The notes beneath the pieces were generated by a model. That model was not told the origin of the DNA, made no database searches, and worked only from the letters and a program-made list of their open reading frames with translations. Below, one piece after another: positions 34,125 to 43,122 of a DNA stretch of 43,122 nt. Origin of the DNA: an uncultured Chlorobiaceae bacterium (GTDB taxonomy: Bacteria > Bacteroidota > Chlorobiia > Chlorobiales > Chlorobiaceae). The position numbers and the translations under genes are program-made. The stretch spans positions 1-43,122 of the forward strand of contig CAJAAV010000178.1 in the NCBI GenBank assembly GCA_903937835.1, in the 5' to 3' direction. How positions within the stretch are numbered: the stretch's first letter is position 1; every line of letters begins with the position of its first letter.

Positions 34125-36584
34125 ATGAAAATATACAAGTTTGGAGGTACTTCTCTGGGAACGGCCGGGCGGATTAAAAAAGTCGCCGATATCCTTGCCG
34201 GGGCATTACAAAAAGAGAAGATTGTTGTTGTTGTTTCGGCCATTCACCGTGTCACCGATCTTTTGCTCGACTCAGCCACAAAAGCCTGCAGTGGGGAGAG
34301 CAGTTATCGCACAACCCTTGAGGAACTGGATCACCTGCATCTCTCGATAGCCAGTGAGCTTTTTTCTGGAAAACTTCATGATGAAGTCAGCGCTGCCATA
34401 CAAGCTGAACTTTCTGACCTCAATAATATTGTGCAGGGCGTTTTTTTACTCAGAGAGCTTTCCGAAAAAAGCCTTGCGCTTGTCATGAGTTTCGGCGAAC
34501 GTATCTCCGCCCGCATTGTCAGCTCTTGCTTGCAGGAGCGGGGGATGGCATCATTCTCCCTCGATGCCCGCGAACTGATTGTTACCGATGCCAATTATGC
34601 CGATGCCAGGGTCGACATGCACGCCTCCGAACTCCAGATCAAAAAACGCCTTGCCTCCTTTGATGGAGTGCCGGTAGTGACCGGATTTATTGCAGCGGCA
34701 CCCGATGGAACGGTAACCACGCTTGGCCGTGGAGGCTCCGATTATACGGCATCAATTCTCGGCGCAGCTCTCAGCGCGTCAGAAATCTGGATCTGGACCG
34801 ATGTTGACGGCTTTTTCAGCGCGGATCCCAAACGCGTTCGCGATGCACGGATTTTACCCTATATCAGTTATACAGAAGCAATGGAGCTCTCTCATGCCGG
34901 AGCCAGAGTGCTGCATCCGCTTGCCGTTCAGCCTGCCATGAAAGCAGGCATTCCCTTGTTGATCAAAAATTCGTTCAATCCTGCGGCGCAAGGGACGCGC
35001 ATAGAAAGAGCCACTCCACCGGAAATGAGTCGTCCACTGCCGGTAACAGGCCTCTCTTCCATCAACAACGTTGTCCTTCTGAACATGTCCGGCAGCGGTA
35101 TGGTGGGAGTTCCGGGGATAGCATCGCGCCTTTTCAGTTGCCTTGCCCGGCACACGATTAACATCATCTTCATCTCACAGGCCTCATCCGAGCAATCAAT
35201 TACCCTTGCCATCAACCCTGCGCAGGCCGCAAAAGCAAAAAAAATACTGGAAGAGGAGTTCATCGGAGAGATCAGATCACGTCAGATAGACCCTCTCCTC
35301 ATTCGCCGAAACATGGCCATGATCGCCGTGGTCGGCAATAATATGTCGGGCCACCCTGGCGTCTCCGCCCAGTTGTTTGAAACGCTCGGTAAAAATGGCA
35401 TCAATGTCATTGCCGTTGCCCAGGGAGCCAATGAAATGAATATCTCCCTGGTGATCGAGAGCCATGATGAGGATAAGGCACTGAACTGCGTTCATGAATC
35501 ATTTTTTCTGTCGCAGCGCAAGGTGCATCTTTTTATTGCAGGCACCGGCACGATTGCCAAAAGCCTGATTAGCCAGATCAGTGCCCATCGTCTCAATCTG
35601 CAGCAGGAGAACGACCTTGATGTGATAGTCTGCGGGATGGCCAATACGCGCAAGATTGCACTGGATGATAACGGCATTGATCTCGATAACTGGCAGGAGC
35701 TTCTTCTGCCGAGAGTCGAACACCACGGCATTGAAGGCTACCTTCAGCTCATCAGGGAGAGAAACCTGCACAACACCATTTTTGTGGACTGTACGGCCAG
35801 CGCAAAGGTTGCAGAAATATACCCCGACCTGCTGCTGGCCAATATCTCCGTCGTGACGGCAAACAAGCTTGGTATGGCAGGACCCTGGCCGCTCTACAGA
35901 AGGATAAGGGATGCCCAGCGGAAAAGTAATGCCCGTTTTCTCTACGAAACCAATGTGGGTGCGGGGCTGCCCATCATCAACACCCTGCACGATCTCAAGA
36001 ACAGCGGTGACAAGATTCTCTCCATTGAGGGCGTTCTTTCCGGTACCCTGAGCTTTATTTTCAATGAACTGCGCAAAGGCGGCAAGTTCAGCGAAATAGT
36101 CCGTCGTGCCCAGGAGGCAGGGTACACTGAACCCGATCCGCGTGACGATCTTTCAGGGGCTGATTTTGCCCGAAAGTTCCTGATTCTTGGCCGCGAACTC
36201 GGTTTTACGCTGGAGTACGGCGATGTTGTTTGCGAGAGTCTGGTGCCCACCGAGTATCAAGGCGAGATGGCGGTTCCCGAGTTTCTTGATCGACTGTCCA
36301 GCGTTGACGCATGGTACAGCGAGACGGCAGAAAAGGCTGCCTCTGAAGGGATGACCATTGCCTATGCCGGAGAGATCAGGGAAGGGAAGGCAACTATCGG
36401 GGTAAAGCGGATACCTCTCGCCAGCCCTGTTGCTGGACTTGGCGGATCTGAAAATATGGTGGTCTTTACCACAGAGCGCTACAGGGTAACTCCCCTTGTT
36501 GTACGGGGTCCTGGCGCAGGCGCAGAGGTCACAGCAGGGGGTGTTTTTGCCGATATTCTTCGTATTGCAAGTTATCTGGTTTAA
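34125..36584 (+). CDS. thrA: bifunctional aspartokinase/homoserine dehydrogenase
   Basis: An 819-residue fusion that catalyses the first and third steps from aspartate to threonine. The kinase part opens with KIYKFGGTSLGTAGRIK and holds TLGRGGSDYTASILGAAL and WTDVDGFFSADPKRV; two ACT-like regulatory segments follow (near residues 320-460, e.g. GVSAQLFETLGKNGINVIAV). The dehydrogenase part starts near 465 with LFIAGTGTIAKSL and includes VTANKLGMAG, YETNVGAGLPII and GVLSGTLSFIFNEL. Feedback control through the ACT domains is expected for the family. ATG 34125 is chosen; GTG 34113 is too close to the only Shine-Dalgarno-like TAAGG. cinA follows 12 bases after. Confidence 0.97.
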   Translation: MKIYKFGGTSLGTAGRIKKVADILAGALQKEKIVVVVSAIHRVTDLLLDSATKACSGESSYRTTLEELDHLHLSIASELFSGKLHDEVSAAIQAELSDLNNIVQGVFLLRELSEKSLALVMSFGERISARIVSSCLQERGMASFSLDARELIVTDANYADARVDMHASELQIKKRLASFDGVPVVTGFIAAAPDGTVTTLGRGGSDYTASILGAALSASEIWIWTDVDGFFSADPKRVRDARILPYISYTEAMELSHAGARVLHPLAVQPAMKAGIPLLIKNSFNPAAQGTRIERATPPEMSRPLPVTGLSSINNVVLLNMSGSGMVGVPGIASRLFSCLARHTINIIFISQASSEQSITLAINPAQAAKAKKILEEEFIGEIRSRQIDPLLIRRNMAMIAVVGNNMSGHPGVSAQLFETLGKNGINVIAVAQGANEMNISLVIESHDEDKALNCVHESFFLSQRKVHLFIAGTGTIAKSLISQISAHRLNLQQENDLDVIVCGMANTRKIALDDNGIDLDNWQELLLPRVEHHGIEGYLQLIRERNLHNTIFVDCTASAKVAEIYPDLLLANISVVTANKLGMAGPWPLYRRIRDAQRKSNARFLYETNVGAGLPIINTLHDLKNSGDKILSIEGVLSGTLSFIFNELRKGGKFSEIVRRAQEAGYTEPDPRDDLSGADFARKFLILGRELGFTLEYGDVVCESLVPTEYQGEMAVPEFLDRLSSVDAWYSETAEKAASEGMTIAYAGEIREGKATIGVKRIPLASPVAGLGGSENMVVFTTERYRVTPLVVRGPGAGAEVTAGGVFADILRIASYLV

Positions 36585-36596
36585 GAAAAATAGGTT

Positions 36597-37874
36597 ATGC
36601 GTGCAGAAATTGTTTCCGTTGGCGACGAACTGCTCAAAGGAGCGCGGGTAAATACCAATGCAGCTTTTATTTCCAATGCTCTTGCCGGTATAGGAGTTCC
36701 AGTGGGAAGAGTTGTTGCCTGCTCTGACCGTGTTGATGAGATGGTTTCAGTGTTTGCTGAATCGCTGCAGCGGGCCGACCTTGTTCTTGTCACCGGAGGT
36801 CTCGGGCCTACCAGAGATGACCGGACAAAAAAAGCAGCGCAACAGCTTCTTGGCAGAGGGACGGAGCTCAACCAGGAGGCATACCAGAATCTTGCGGCCC
36901 GTATACAGAAATACGGACTGGAAATGTCGCCTTCACTCCGGGATCAGGCGATGGTGATAGAGGGTTCCCGGGTTATTCCGAATACACGGGGGAGTGCTGC
37001 GGGGATGATTATCTCCTGCGGAGAGCAGTTTCATAACCACTCCCTGGTGTTGATGCCTGGTGTGCCCTCCGAAATGAAGGCCATGATGGAACTCACGGTT
37101 ATTCCCTGTTTCGCCGCACTCTCAGATACCGTTATCCGTCATACACCAGTCAAAACACTTGGGATCGGTGAATCGAGGCTTGCAGAGATGATTGTTGACG
37201 TTGAGGATTGCCTGCCAGAGGGAACGACTCTGGCCTATCTTCCCCATGCGGCAGGCGTCAACCTGATGATCAGTACTATCGGCCATGACCGGGCAGCGGT
37301 TGATCGTGATAATCGCAATGTTATTGAAGCCATTGTGCTGAAGGCAGACAAGTACATCTATGCGACCAGCGAGGTGACTCTTGAAGAGACAATTGGTGCG
37401 ATGCTTTTCTCCAGAGGATTAACGGTTGCCGTTGCGGAATCATGTACCGGCGGCCTCGTTGCCAGCCGGTTGACCGATGTGCCCGGTTCATCATCATATT
37501 TTCTCCAGGGGTTTGTGGTGTACAGTAATCAGGCAAAACACAACACGCTCGGCGTGCCAGAAGAGACCATCGCAATGTTCGGAGCGGTGAGCGAAGAGGT
37601 CGCCCGGGCCATGGCTGTCGGGTGCCTTGAAAAAAGTGGCGCCGATTTTGCCGTTGCGACAACGGGTATTGCCGGGCCCTCGGGCGGATCTCCTGAAAAA
37701 CCAGTAGGGACACTCTGTCTGGCGATTGCCAAAAAAAACTCTGCAGAAGTGCTTTCCCGAAGGCTTGTTCTGCAGGGAGATCGTCAACAGAACAAGCTCC
37801 GCTTCAGCGAAGCCGCCCTGCGGGAGTTATGGCAGTGTCTGCAATTATTTTACAGAAAAGCGGGGATTTCGTGA
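36597..37874 (+). CDS. cinA: CinA-family protein (nicotinamide-nucleotide amidase/ADP-ribose pyrophosphatase type)
   Basis: A 425-residue full-length CinA. The N-terminal molybdopterin-binding-like domain (about 1-170) shows AEIVSVGDELLKGARVNTNA, LVTGGLGPTRDDRTKKA and LMPGVPSEMKAMM. The C-terminal amidase domain (about 265-420) shows VAVAESCTGGLVASRLTDVP and ATTGIAGPSGGSPEKPVGT. Two-domain CinA proteins recycle damaged or excess pyridine nucleotides; a link to competence exists in some bacteria. It starts 12 bases after thrA and is probably on the same message. Confidence 0.95.
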   Translation: MRAEIVSVGDELLKGARVNTNAAFISNALAGIGVPVGRVVACSDRVDEMVSVFAESLQRADLVLVTGGLGPTRDDRTKKAAQQLLGRGTELNQEAYQNLAARIQKYGLEMSPSLRDQAMVIEGSRVIPNTRGSAAGMIISCGEQFHNHSLVLMPGVPSEMKAMMELTVIPCFAALSDTVIRHTPVKTLGIGESRLAEMIVDVEDCLPEGTTLAYLPHAAGVNLMISTIGHDRAAVDRDNRNVIEAIVLKADKYIYATSEVTLEETIGAMLFSRGLTVAVAESCTGGLVASRLTDVPGSSSYFLQGFVVYSNQAKHNTLGVPEETIAMFGAVSEEVARAMAVGCLEKSGADFAVATTGIAGPSGGSPEKPVGTLCLAIAKKNSAEVLSRRLVLQGDRQQNKLRFSEAALRELWQCLQLFYRKAGIS

Positions 37875-37970
37875 ATTGTTATAAAAAAAGAGGCTCTTTT
37901 ATCGATAAATTGAAGGACAAAGAAGAGACAGATAAAATATTGAAAAAGAGTATTGTTCCCCTGTTAGCCT

Positions 37971-39806
37971 ATGGCAACCATTGCAAGATTACCTGATATA
38001 GTTGCGAACAAGATTTCTGCAGGAGAGGTTGTTCAGCGCCCGGCATCGGTTGTCAAGGAACTTCTTGAAAACTCCATTGATGCCGGTGCCAGCAGAATAA
38101 CCGTCTCCATAAAGGATGCCGGAAAAGAGCTGATCCGGATTGTGGATAATGGTGCCGGGATGGTGCGTGAAGATGCCCTGTTGTGTGTCGAACGATTTGC
38201 AACCAGCAAAATTACCGGGGTCGAAGATCTCGATTCACTGCAAAGCCTCGGGTTCAGGGGAGAGGCGCTGGCAAGTATCTCATCGGTCTCTCATTTCGAA
38301 CTGAAAACCCGTACGGCGGCAGAGACTCTTGGGTTAAGGTTTCGCTACGAAGGAGGAGTTCTGGCCGAAGAGTCAAGCGTACAGGGAGAACAGGGTACAA
38401 CCATCAGCGTCAGGAACCTTTTCTATAATGTTCCCGCCCGGCGGAAGTTTCTGAAGTCAAACGCTACCGAGTATCATCATATTTTCGAGATTGTCAAATC
38501 ATTCGTGCTGGCATATCCGGAAATCGAGTGGCGAATGTATAGTGACGATGATGAGCTTTTTTATGTCAAAAGTCCGGATATTCTGGAACGGCTCAACGTC
38601 TTTTATGGCGACGATTTTGCCGCCAGTATGATTGAGCTTTCCGAAGAAAATGATTACCTCTCTATCCGGGGTTATCTCGGCAAACCAGCCATGCAGAAAC
38701 GCAAGAAACTCGATCAGTATTTTTTTATCAACCGGCGCCTTGTCCAGAACCGAATGCTTTCACAGGCAGTTCAGCAGGCCTACGGTGATTTACTTGTTGA
38801 CCGTCAGGCTCCTTTCGTACTGCTTTTTCTTGGTATTGACCCTTCCCGTATTGATGTGAACGTGCATCCCGCAAAACTTGAGGTCAGGTTTGACGACGAG
38901 CGCAACGTGCGGAACATGTTCTGTCCGGTGATCAAGCGGAGCATTCAGTTACACGATTTTTCTCCCGACCTGGCAGCCCATGAAAACGAGCCATCGGCGC
39001 CGAGAAAATTTTCCTTCCCGGATATTCCCCATCGTGCCACGACGACGGACGACCTCTATCGAAATTATCGTGAAGGCGCGTTTCATCAGCCTGCCGCTCC
39101 GCGCGAGTCTCTCTGGCATCAGCCCGACATCTTTCCGTCTCAGCCGGAGCGTGAGTTGCAGGAAGGGGAAAAGCCTCTTGCCTCAGTTCTGCTTGCTCCC
39201 ATCTACGACGATGACGTTGTTCCAAACCCGAAAGATGCCGAACCAAAAATCTGGCAGTTACATAACAAGTACCTGATATGCCAGATCAAGACGGGGCTGA
39301 TGATTATTGACCAGCATGTGGCGCATGAACGGGTGTTGTACGAACGTGCCGTTGAGGTGATGGAGCACAATGTTCCAAACTCCCAGCAACTGCTTTTTCC
39401 CCAGAAAGTTGAGTTCCGCCCGTGGGAGTACGAAGTGTTTGAGGAGATCCGTGAAGATCTCTACCGGCTTGGTTTTAATCTGAGGCTGTTTGGCAACAGG
39501 ACGGTCATGATTGAAGGCGTTCCCCAGGATGTCAAATCGGGCATGGAAGTGACGATTTTGCAGGATATGATTGCCGAATATCAGGAGAACGCCTCAAAAC
39601 TCAAGCTTGAAAAGCGAGATAACCTTGCCAAGTCCTACTCCTGCCGCAACGCTATCATGGCAGGCCAGAAACTCTCTCTCGAAGAGATGCGCTCACTCAT
39701 CGACAACCTCTTTGCTACCCGCGAACCCTACTCATGCCCGCACGGCCGGCCGGTCATTATCAAGCTCTCCCTTGACCAGCTCGACAAGATGTTCGGGAGA
39801 AAATAA
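37971..39806 (+). CDS. mutL: DNA mismatch repair protein MutL (endonuclease type)
   Basis: A 611-residue MutL. The GHKL ATPase domain has VVKELLENSIDAGASRI, IVDNGAGM and LQSLGFRGEALASISSV. The C-terminal dimerisation domain carries DQHVAHERVLYE, which fits the metal-binding endonuclease motif DQHA-x2-E-x4-E except that Ala is Val, together with SCRNAIMAGQ and CPHGRPVIIK, the zinc-site partners. This type nicks the daughter strand itself and does not need MutH. A Pro- and acid-rich linker (about 325-430) separates the halves. mutS is not in the window. A 96-base gap after cinA may hold its own promoter. Confidence 0.97.
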   Translation: MATIARLPDIVANKISAGEVVQRPASVVKELLENSIDAGASRITVSIKDAGKELIRIVDNGAGMVREDALLCVERFATSKITGVEDLDSLQSLGFRGEALASISSVSHFELKTRTAAETLGLRFRYEGGVLAEESSVQGEQGTTISVRNLFYNVPARRKFLKSNATEYHHIFEIVKSFVLAYPEIEWRMYSDDDELFYVKSPDILERLNVFYGDDFAASMIELSEENDYLSIRGYLGKPAMQKRKKLDQYFFINRRLVQNRMLSQAVQQAYGDLLVDRQAPFVLLFLGIDPSRIDVNVHPAKLEVRFDDERNVRNMFCPVIKRSIQLHDFSPDLAAHENEPSAPRKFSFPDIPHRATTTDDLYRNYREGAFHQPAAPRESLWHQPDIFPSQPERELQEGEKPLASVLLAPIYDDDVVPNPKDAEPKIWQLHNKYLICQIKTGLMIIDQHVAHERVLYERAVEVMEHNVPNSQQLLFPQKVEFRPWEYEVFEEIREDLYRLGFNLRLFGNRTVMIEGVPQDVKSGMEVTILQDMIAEYQENASKLKLEKRDNLAKSYSCRNAIMAGQKLSLEEMRSLIDNLFATREPYSCPHGRPVIIKLSLDQLDKMFGRK

Positions 39807-39852
39807 GATGGGTGGTTGCAAGTTTGCTCAAAAGTACTAAATTCCCCACTAT

Positions 39853-39925
39853 GCCCTTGTAGCTCAGTGGATAGAGCAACAGTTTCCTAAACTGTAGGTC
39901 GGCGGTTCGAGTCTGCCCGAGGGCA
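39853..39925 (+). tRNA. tRNA-Arg (anticodon CCT)
   Basis: A full cloverleaf of 73 bases. The acceptor stem is GCCCTTG with CGAGGGC (one G-T pair), the D arm has AGCTCAGTGGATAGAGC, the anticodon stem-loop is CAGTTTCCTAAACTG with anticodon CCT reading AGG, and the T arm is GGCGGTTCGAGTCTGCC. The discriminator base is A and the 3' CCA is not encoded. It lies between mutL and mtgA; there is no integrase or duplicated tRNA end nearby. Confidence 0.97.
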
Positions 39926-40003
39926 CTTTTCTTTAAGCAGTCAGCTTTTTCTTTCCATCTCGGTATTTTCTTGCTCGCATTGCAACGCCGCCATCCCAAA
40001 AGT

Positions 40004-40885
40004 ATGAAGCCTCTCAGAATAATTTTTATCATTCTGTTGCTGCTTTTTGCAGTTGATGTCGGGCGCTACTTTTTTTACCCCAATGTCGAAGAGTTGGTGG
40101 ACCACAATCCTTCCAAAACGGCATTTATGGAGTACCGTGAGGCTGAATGGCAACGCGAGGGGCTCACCGATAAAAAAATTGAACAGAAATGGGTGCCGTT
40201 ACGCAAGGTTTCACAAAACCTCATCAAGGCGGTTCTGATAGGCGAAGACGACAAATTCTGGCAGCACGAGGGTTTTGACTATCAGGCGATTGAACGAGCG
40301 CTCGAAAAAAACATTCTTGCCAAGAAATTCAAGATGGGCGGCAGCACCATCAGCCAGCAGCTTGCCAAAAACCTTTACCTCTCACCCTCCAAAAATCCGG
40401 TGCGCAAAATAAAAGAGGCGATTCTTACCTGGAGACTTGAAAAAACACTTTCCAAACGCAGGATTCTTGAGCTGTATGTCAATATTGCCGAATGGGGTGA
40501 CGGAATCTTCGGTATTGGAGAAGCCGCCCGCCACTACTACGGTGTCACTCCCGCAAAACTTTCGGCAAAAGAGGCCTCAAAACTTGCAGCCGTACTGCCC
40601 AATCCCATTGTTTTCTCTCCCACAGGCTCCTCACGCTATGTTCGCAATCGCTCCAGTCTGATTTATGCCATTATGCGGAGGCGCGGAATCGTTGTGCCCG
40701 ACTTTAAAGAGGTGATAACGTTAACACCTGATACCACAGTAGTTGATTCAGTGGTGATTGGGGTGCCGCAGTTTCTGCTCGATCAGGCGCTGAGCGCCGA
40801 CAGCACCGCCGCTCTTCCAGAAAAAAAGAGTCAAGACACTTCTCATGAAACGACACCAGGGAACGAAAGCACCGGTGCGCCCTGA
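40004..40885 (+). CDS. mtgA: monofunctional biosynthetic peptidoglycan transglycosylase
   Basis: A 293-residue glycosyltransferase family 51 protein that polymerises lipid II into glycan strands. An N-terminal signal anchor (IIFIILLLLFAVDVGRYFF) is followed by the conserved GT51 blocks: IGEDDKFWQHEGFDYQAI with the catalytic Glu, GGSTISQQLAKNLYLS, RILELYVNIAEWGDGIFG and AAVLPNPIVFSP. No transpeptidase domain follows. The last 60 residues form a Ser/Thr-rich tail longer than in typical MtgA proteins. ATG 40004 is preferred to TTG 39971, which would put 11 basic residues before the anchor. It converges with the rubredoxin gene. Confidence 0.94.
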   Translation: MKPLRIIFIILLLLFAVDVGRYFFYPNVEELVDHNPSKTAFMEYREAEWQREGLTDKKIEQKWVPLRKVSQNLIKAVLIGEDDKFWQHEGFDYQAIERALEKNILAKKFKMGGSTISQQLAKNLYLSPSKNPVRKIKEAILTWRLEKTLSKRRILELYVNIAEWGDGIFGIGEAARHYYGVTPAKLSAKEASKLAAVLPNPIVFSPTGSSRYVRNRSSLIYAIMRRRGIVVPDFKEVITLTPDTTVVDSVVIGVPQFLLDQALSADSTAALPEKKSQDTSHETTPGNESTGAP

Positions 40886-40929
40886 TCCAACGCAATCAGC
40901 GGCGCACAGCACTTTATTTACGTCGTCGT

Positions 40930-41088
40930 TTACTCTTGTTCAAACAATGACTTGTCCACTCCGCAGACCGGGCAGACCCAGTCATCAGGGATCTCTGCGA
41001 AAGGAGTTCCCGGTGCAATACCACCGTCAGGATCGCCAACTTCAGGATCATAAACATAGCCGCACGGTACACAAACCCATTTTTCCAT
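40930..41088 (-). CDS. rubredoxin
   Basis: A 52-residue protein, minus strand, with the complete rubredoxin signature: first cysteine pair in [20 protein letters not shown] and second pair in [15 protein letters not shown], plus the conserved aromatic residues. The four cysteines bind a single iron atom. Note that the first pair reads C-V-P-C, as usual (C-x2-C). Rubredoxins pass electrons in the cytoplasm, often to oxygen- or peroxide-reducing enzymes or, in green sulfur bacteria, to and from pyruvate metabolism; the partner is not visible here. It is divergent from recQ with 61 bases between the starts. Confidence 0.96.
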   Translation of the reverse strand: MEKWVCVPCGYVYDPEVGDPDGGIAPGTPFAEIPDDWVCPVCGVDKSLFEQE

Positions 41089-41149
41089 GGTGTAATTTTC
41101 GTTTAATGAATAAAGCTGCCTGGACTACTATTGATGATACAGAAAATTC

Positions 41150-42991
41150 GTGAAATCAGCGGACAAGATTTTTGAAGTGAACTCAGACGCCCGCCTTTAC
41201 GACACCCTCCGCAAAGTTTTCGGCTTTCGTGAGTTCCGGCCAAACCAGGAACAGGTTGTCCGGGCAATTCTCGGCCAAAAAGATGTCTTCGCCGTCATGC
41301 CCACCGGAGGCGGCAAATCACTCTGCTATCAACTCCCGGCAGTCATGCTGCCAGGCACCTGCATGGTAATCAGCCCCCTCATTGCCCTCATGAAAGACCA
41401 GGTGGACGGCGCACGTGCAAACGGCATACGTGCTGCCTTCCTCAACAGCTCCCAGAGCCCCGACGAGCGCGACCAGGTGATGCACGACTTGCTCACCAAT
41501 TCACTCGACCTGCTTTACGTAGCCCCCGAGCGCTTTACTCTCGACCATTTTCGGGAGATGATCGGCAGAGTGAAGATCAGCATGGCGGTGATTGACGAAG
41601 CCCACTGCATCTCAGAATGGGGGCACGACTTTCGTCCTGATTACCTCTCACTCTCGGCTCTCGTCACACTCTTTCCAGACCTCCCGGTTGCAGCCTTTAC
41701 CGCAACGGCAACTCACCGGGTACAGCAGGATATTCTCGGCAAGCTTGCCTTGCGCACTCCTCTCGTTGTCCGAGCCTCCTTCGACCGTCCGAATCTCTTT
41801 TACGACGTCCGTTTCAAGGACAACCCGGAAGCCCAGATCGTTGCCCTGCTTAAAAACAATCCTGGCAAAGCAGGCATTATCTACCGTACCAGCCGCAAAA
41901 GCGTCAACGATACTGCAGCCATGCTGCAAACGAAAGGGTTTCGCGCCCTCCCGTACCACGCAGGCCTCAGCGATGCCGATCGCAAACACAACCAGGAAGC
42001 TTTCATCCGTGACGAAGTGGACGTCATCGTTGCCACCATAGCCTTCGGCATGGGCATCGACAAATCCAACATCCGCTTCGTCATCCATGCCGACCTGCCG
42101 AAAAGTATCGAGAACTACTACCAGGAAACCGGCAGGGCAGGTCGAGATGGCGAACCAGCGCAATGCACCCTTCTGTTCGCGCAGGGAGATATCCCCAAAA
42201 TGCGCTTCTTTATCGATGCAATGCTTGATGAGACTGAGCGGGCCAGAGCGCTCGGCGCCCTGGCGAAGGTGATTGCCTTCGCCAGCAACTCAGTCTGCCG
42301 GCGCAGAACCCTGCTCGACTATTTTGGTGAGAGCTATCCGCACGATAACTGCAACTCCTGCGACATCTGCCTCGGCACCCGCGAAGTGGCAGACTGCACC
42401 CGTGAAGCACAAATGCTGCTCTCCGCCATAGTGCGCACCGAAGAGCGGTTCGGCGCCATGCATATCGTGGATATTGTCACCGGAAGCGCCAACAAAAAGA
42501 TCCGCGACTTTGGGCACGATCGTCTCAAAACCTACGGAGTAGGCAAAGAGCACGAAAAAAAATACTGGCGACAGCTCATTGCTGAACTTCTTGCGCAAAA
42601 AGTGATCGAAAAATCAGAAGGGCTCTATCCAACACTTTTTCTCCTGCCCAAGGCAATCCAGATCCTGAAGGGCGAGGATCGCATGGAAATTGTCAGGGTT
42701 GAAGAAAAGAAAAAAGCCAAAGCAGCATCGGTAAAGTCTGTCTCTGCTGCAGCGCCATACAATCAGGAGCTTTTCGAGCTCCTCAGAACACTCCGCAAGC
42801 AGATCGCCGATGAGCAGGGGATTCCGCCCTACATCGTCTTCTCCGACCGCACCCTTCACGACATGGCAGCTCTCACTCCCCGTACCGCCGAAACCATGTT
42901 GGTGGTTTCCGGCGTCGGCGAAGTAAAGCTCGAACGTTACGGCGCTCAATTTCTTCGACTGATTGATCGCTATTGCGATGATAAGCGATGA
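41150..42991 (+). CDS. recQ: ATP-dependent DNA helicase RecQ
   Basis: A 613-residue 3'-5' helicase acting in recombination and fork repair. Motif I is MPTGGGKSLCYQLPA, motif II is VIDEAHCISEWGHDFRPDY, motif III FTATATHRV, and motif VI YYQETGRAGRDGEPAQC. The RecQ C-terminal zinc site has cysteines in CRRRTLLDYFGE and CNSCDICLG, then a winged-helix region, and an HRDC domain at about 535-610 (LFELLRTLRKQIADEQGIPP). The start is GTG 41150; no ATG lies close. It is complete and ends 131 bases before the window edge. Confidence 0.97.
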   Translation: MKSADKIFEVNSDARLYDTLRKVFGFREFRPNQEQVVRAILGQKDVFAVMPTGGGKSLCYQLPAVMLPGTCMVISPLIALMKDQVDGARANGIRAAFLNSSQSPDERDQVMHDLLTNSLDLLYVAPERFTLDHFREMIGRVKISMAVIDEAHCISEWGHDFRPDYLSLSALVTLFPDLPVAAFTATATHRVQQDILGKLALRTPLVVRASFDRPNLFYDVRFKDNPEAQIVALLKNNPGKAGIIYRTSRKSVNDTAAMLQTKGFRALPYHAGLSDADRKHNQEAFIRDEVDVIVATIAFGMGIDKSNIRFVIHADLPKSIENYYQETGRAGRDGEPAQCTLLFAQGDIPKMRFFIDAMLDETERARALGALAKVIAFASNSVCRRRTLLDYFGESYPHDNCNSCDICLGTREVADCTREAQMLLSAIVRTEERFGAMHIVDIVTGSANKKIRDFGHDRLKTYGVGKEHEKKYWRQLIAELLAQKVIEKSEGLYPTLFLLPKAIQILKGEDRMEIVRVEEKKKAKAASVKSVSAAAPYNQELFELLRTLRKQIADEQGIPPYIVFSDRTLHDMAALTPRTAETMLVVSGVGEVKLERYGAQFLRLIDRYCDDKR

Positions 42992-43058
42992 AATGGACAA
43001 AGTGATGGTCGTAAACTCGCGGCGCTTTTTTTCTGAGCCGAAAATCTTTTTTATTTTT

Positions 43059-43086
43059 TTGAATATTAGTACACTTTGAGTATACT
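43059..43086 (+). promoter_or_regulatory. candidate sigma-70-type promoter for a gene beyond the window
   Basis: TTGAAT at 43059-43064 and TATACT at 43081-43086 are 16 bases apart. About 20 bases on, GAGAGGAGAGAG near 43106 looks like a ribosome binding site, so a plus-strand gene probably starts just outside the window. The boxes match consensus only partly. Confidence 0.4.
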
Positions 43087-43122
43087 GGTAACCACCTATT
43101 TCTATGAGAGGAGAGAGTGAAG

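Noticed and set aside
39853-39925. tRNA-Arg as an integration site
   Set aside because: No integrase, no repeated tRNA 3' end and ordinary housekeeping genes on both sides.

Overview
This window reads as a stretch of chromosome from a green sulfur bacterium (Chlorobiaceae, Chlorobium-like). No single gene proves that. The combination does: a fumarate reductase/succinate dehydrogenase whose third subunit is HdrB-like (as expected for a reductive TCA cycle), ATP synthase alpha and gamma genes standing apart from the other subunits, three B12-binding radical SAM genes of the BchE/P-methylase type, a flavodoxin carrying a C-terminal PCP_red domain, small c-type cytochrome and rubredoxin genes, and small hydrophobic genes that may be chlorosome-related. 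I see no phage, insertion sequence, integrase, CRISPR array or rRNA. The assignment comes from reading and remembered family features; no search was run.

Layout. 1-1370: a small basic protein and a glycerophosphodiesterase. 1324-3476 (minus): batD-like gene and proC. 3615-10066 (minus): tsaD, yajC, carA, a class V aminotransferase, a TPR protein, a radical SAM protein and a cytochrome c, closely packed and closed by a strong terminator at 3615-3649. 10091-13234 (plus): a small membrane protein, then moxR, a DUF58 protein and a membrane protein of the Bat type. 13250-17893: two further radical SAM genes on opposite strands, separated by a remnant of an ArsA-type ATPase, then the flavodoxin-PCP_red gene. 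18282-20984: two small possibly chlorosome-related proteins, a DUF1997-like protein, a metallo-beta-lactamase-fold hydrolase and a CBS-domain protein. 21125-25943: sdhA-sdhB-hdrB-like gene, then hemE with a terminator. 26016-28191: an Rpn-type nuclease with an in-frame 12-bp repeat, gmhA and ribH. 28188-31224 (minus): thrB-thrC-plsC. 31442-33946: atpA-atpG with a terminator. 34125-39806: thrA, cinA, mutL. 39853-42991: tRNA-Arg(CCT), mtgA, rubredoxin (minus) and recQ. The window ends in a likely promoter for a gene outside it.

How it fits together. Threonine synthesis is nearly complete here (thrA kinase/dehydrogenase fusion, thrB, thrC). Carbon fixation is represented by the fumarate reductase module. 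Tetrapyrrole metabolism is represented by hemE and, by inference, by the radical SAM proteins and the PCP_red fusion. The MoxR/Bat envelope system is present only in part and is split over three places. The most interesting block is 13-20 kb, where radical SAM genes, a PCP_red fusion and small proteins of unsettled function lie together.
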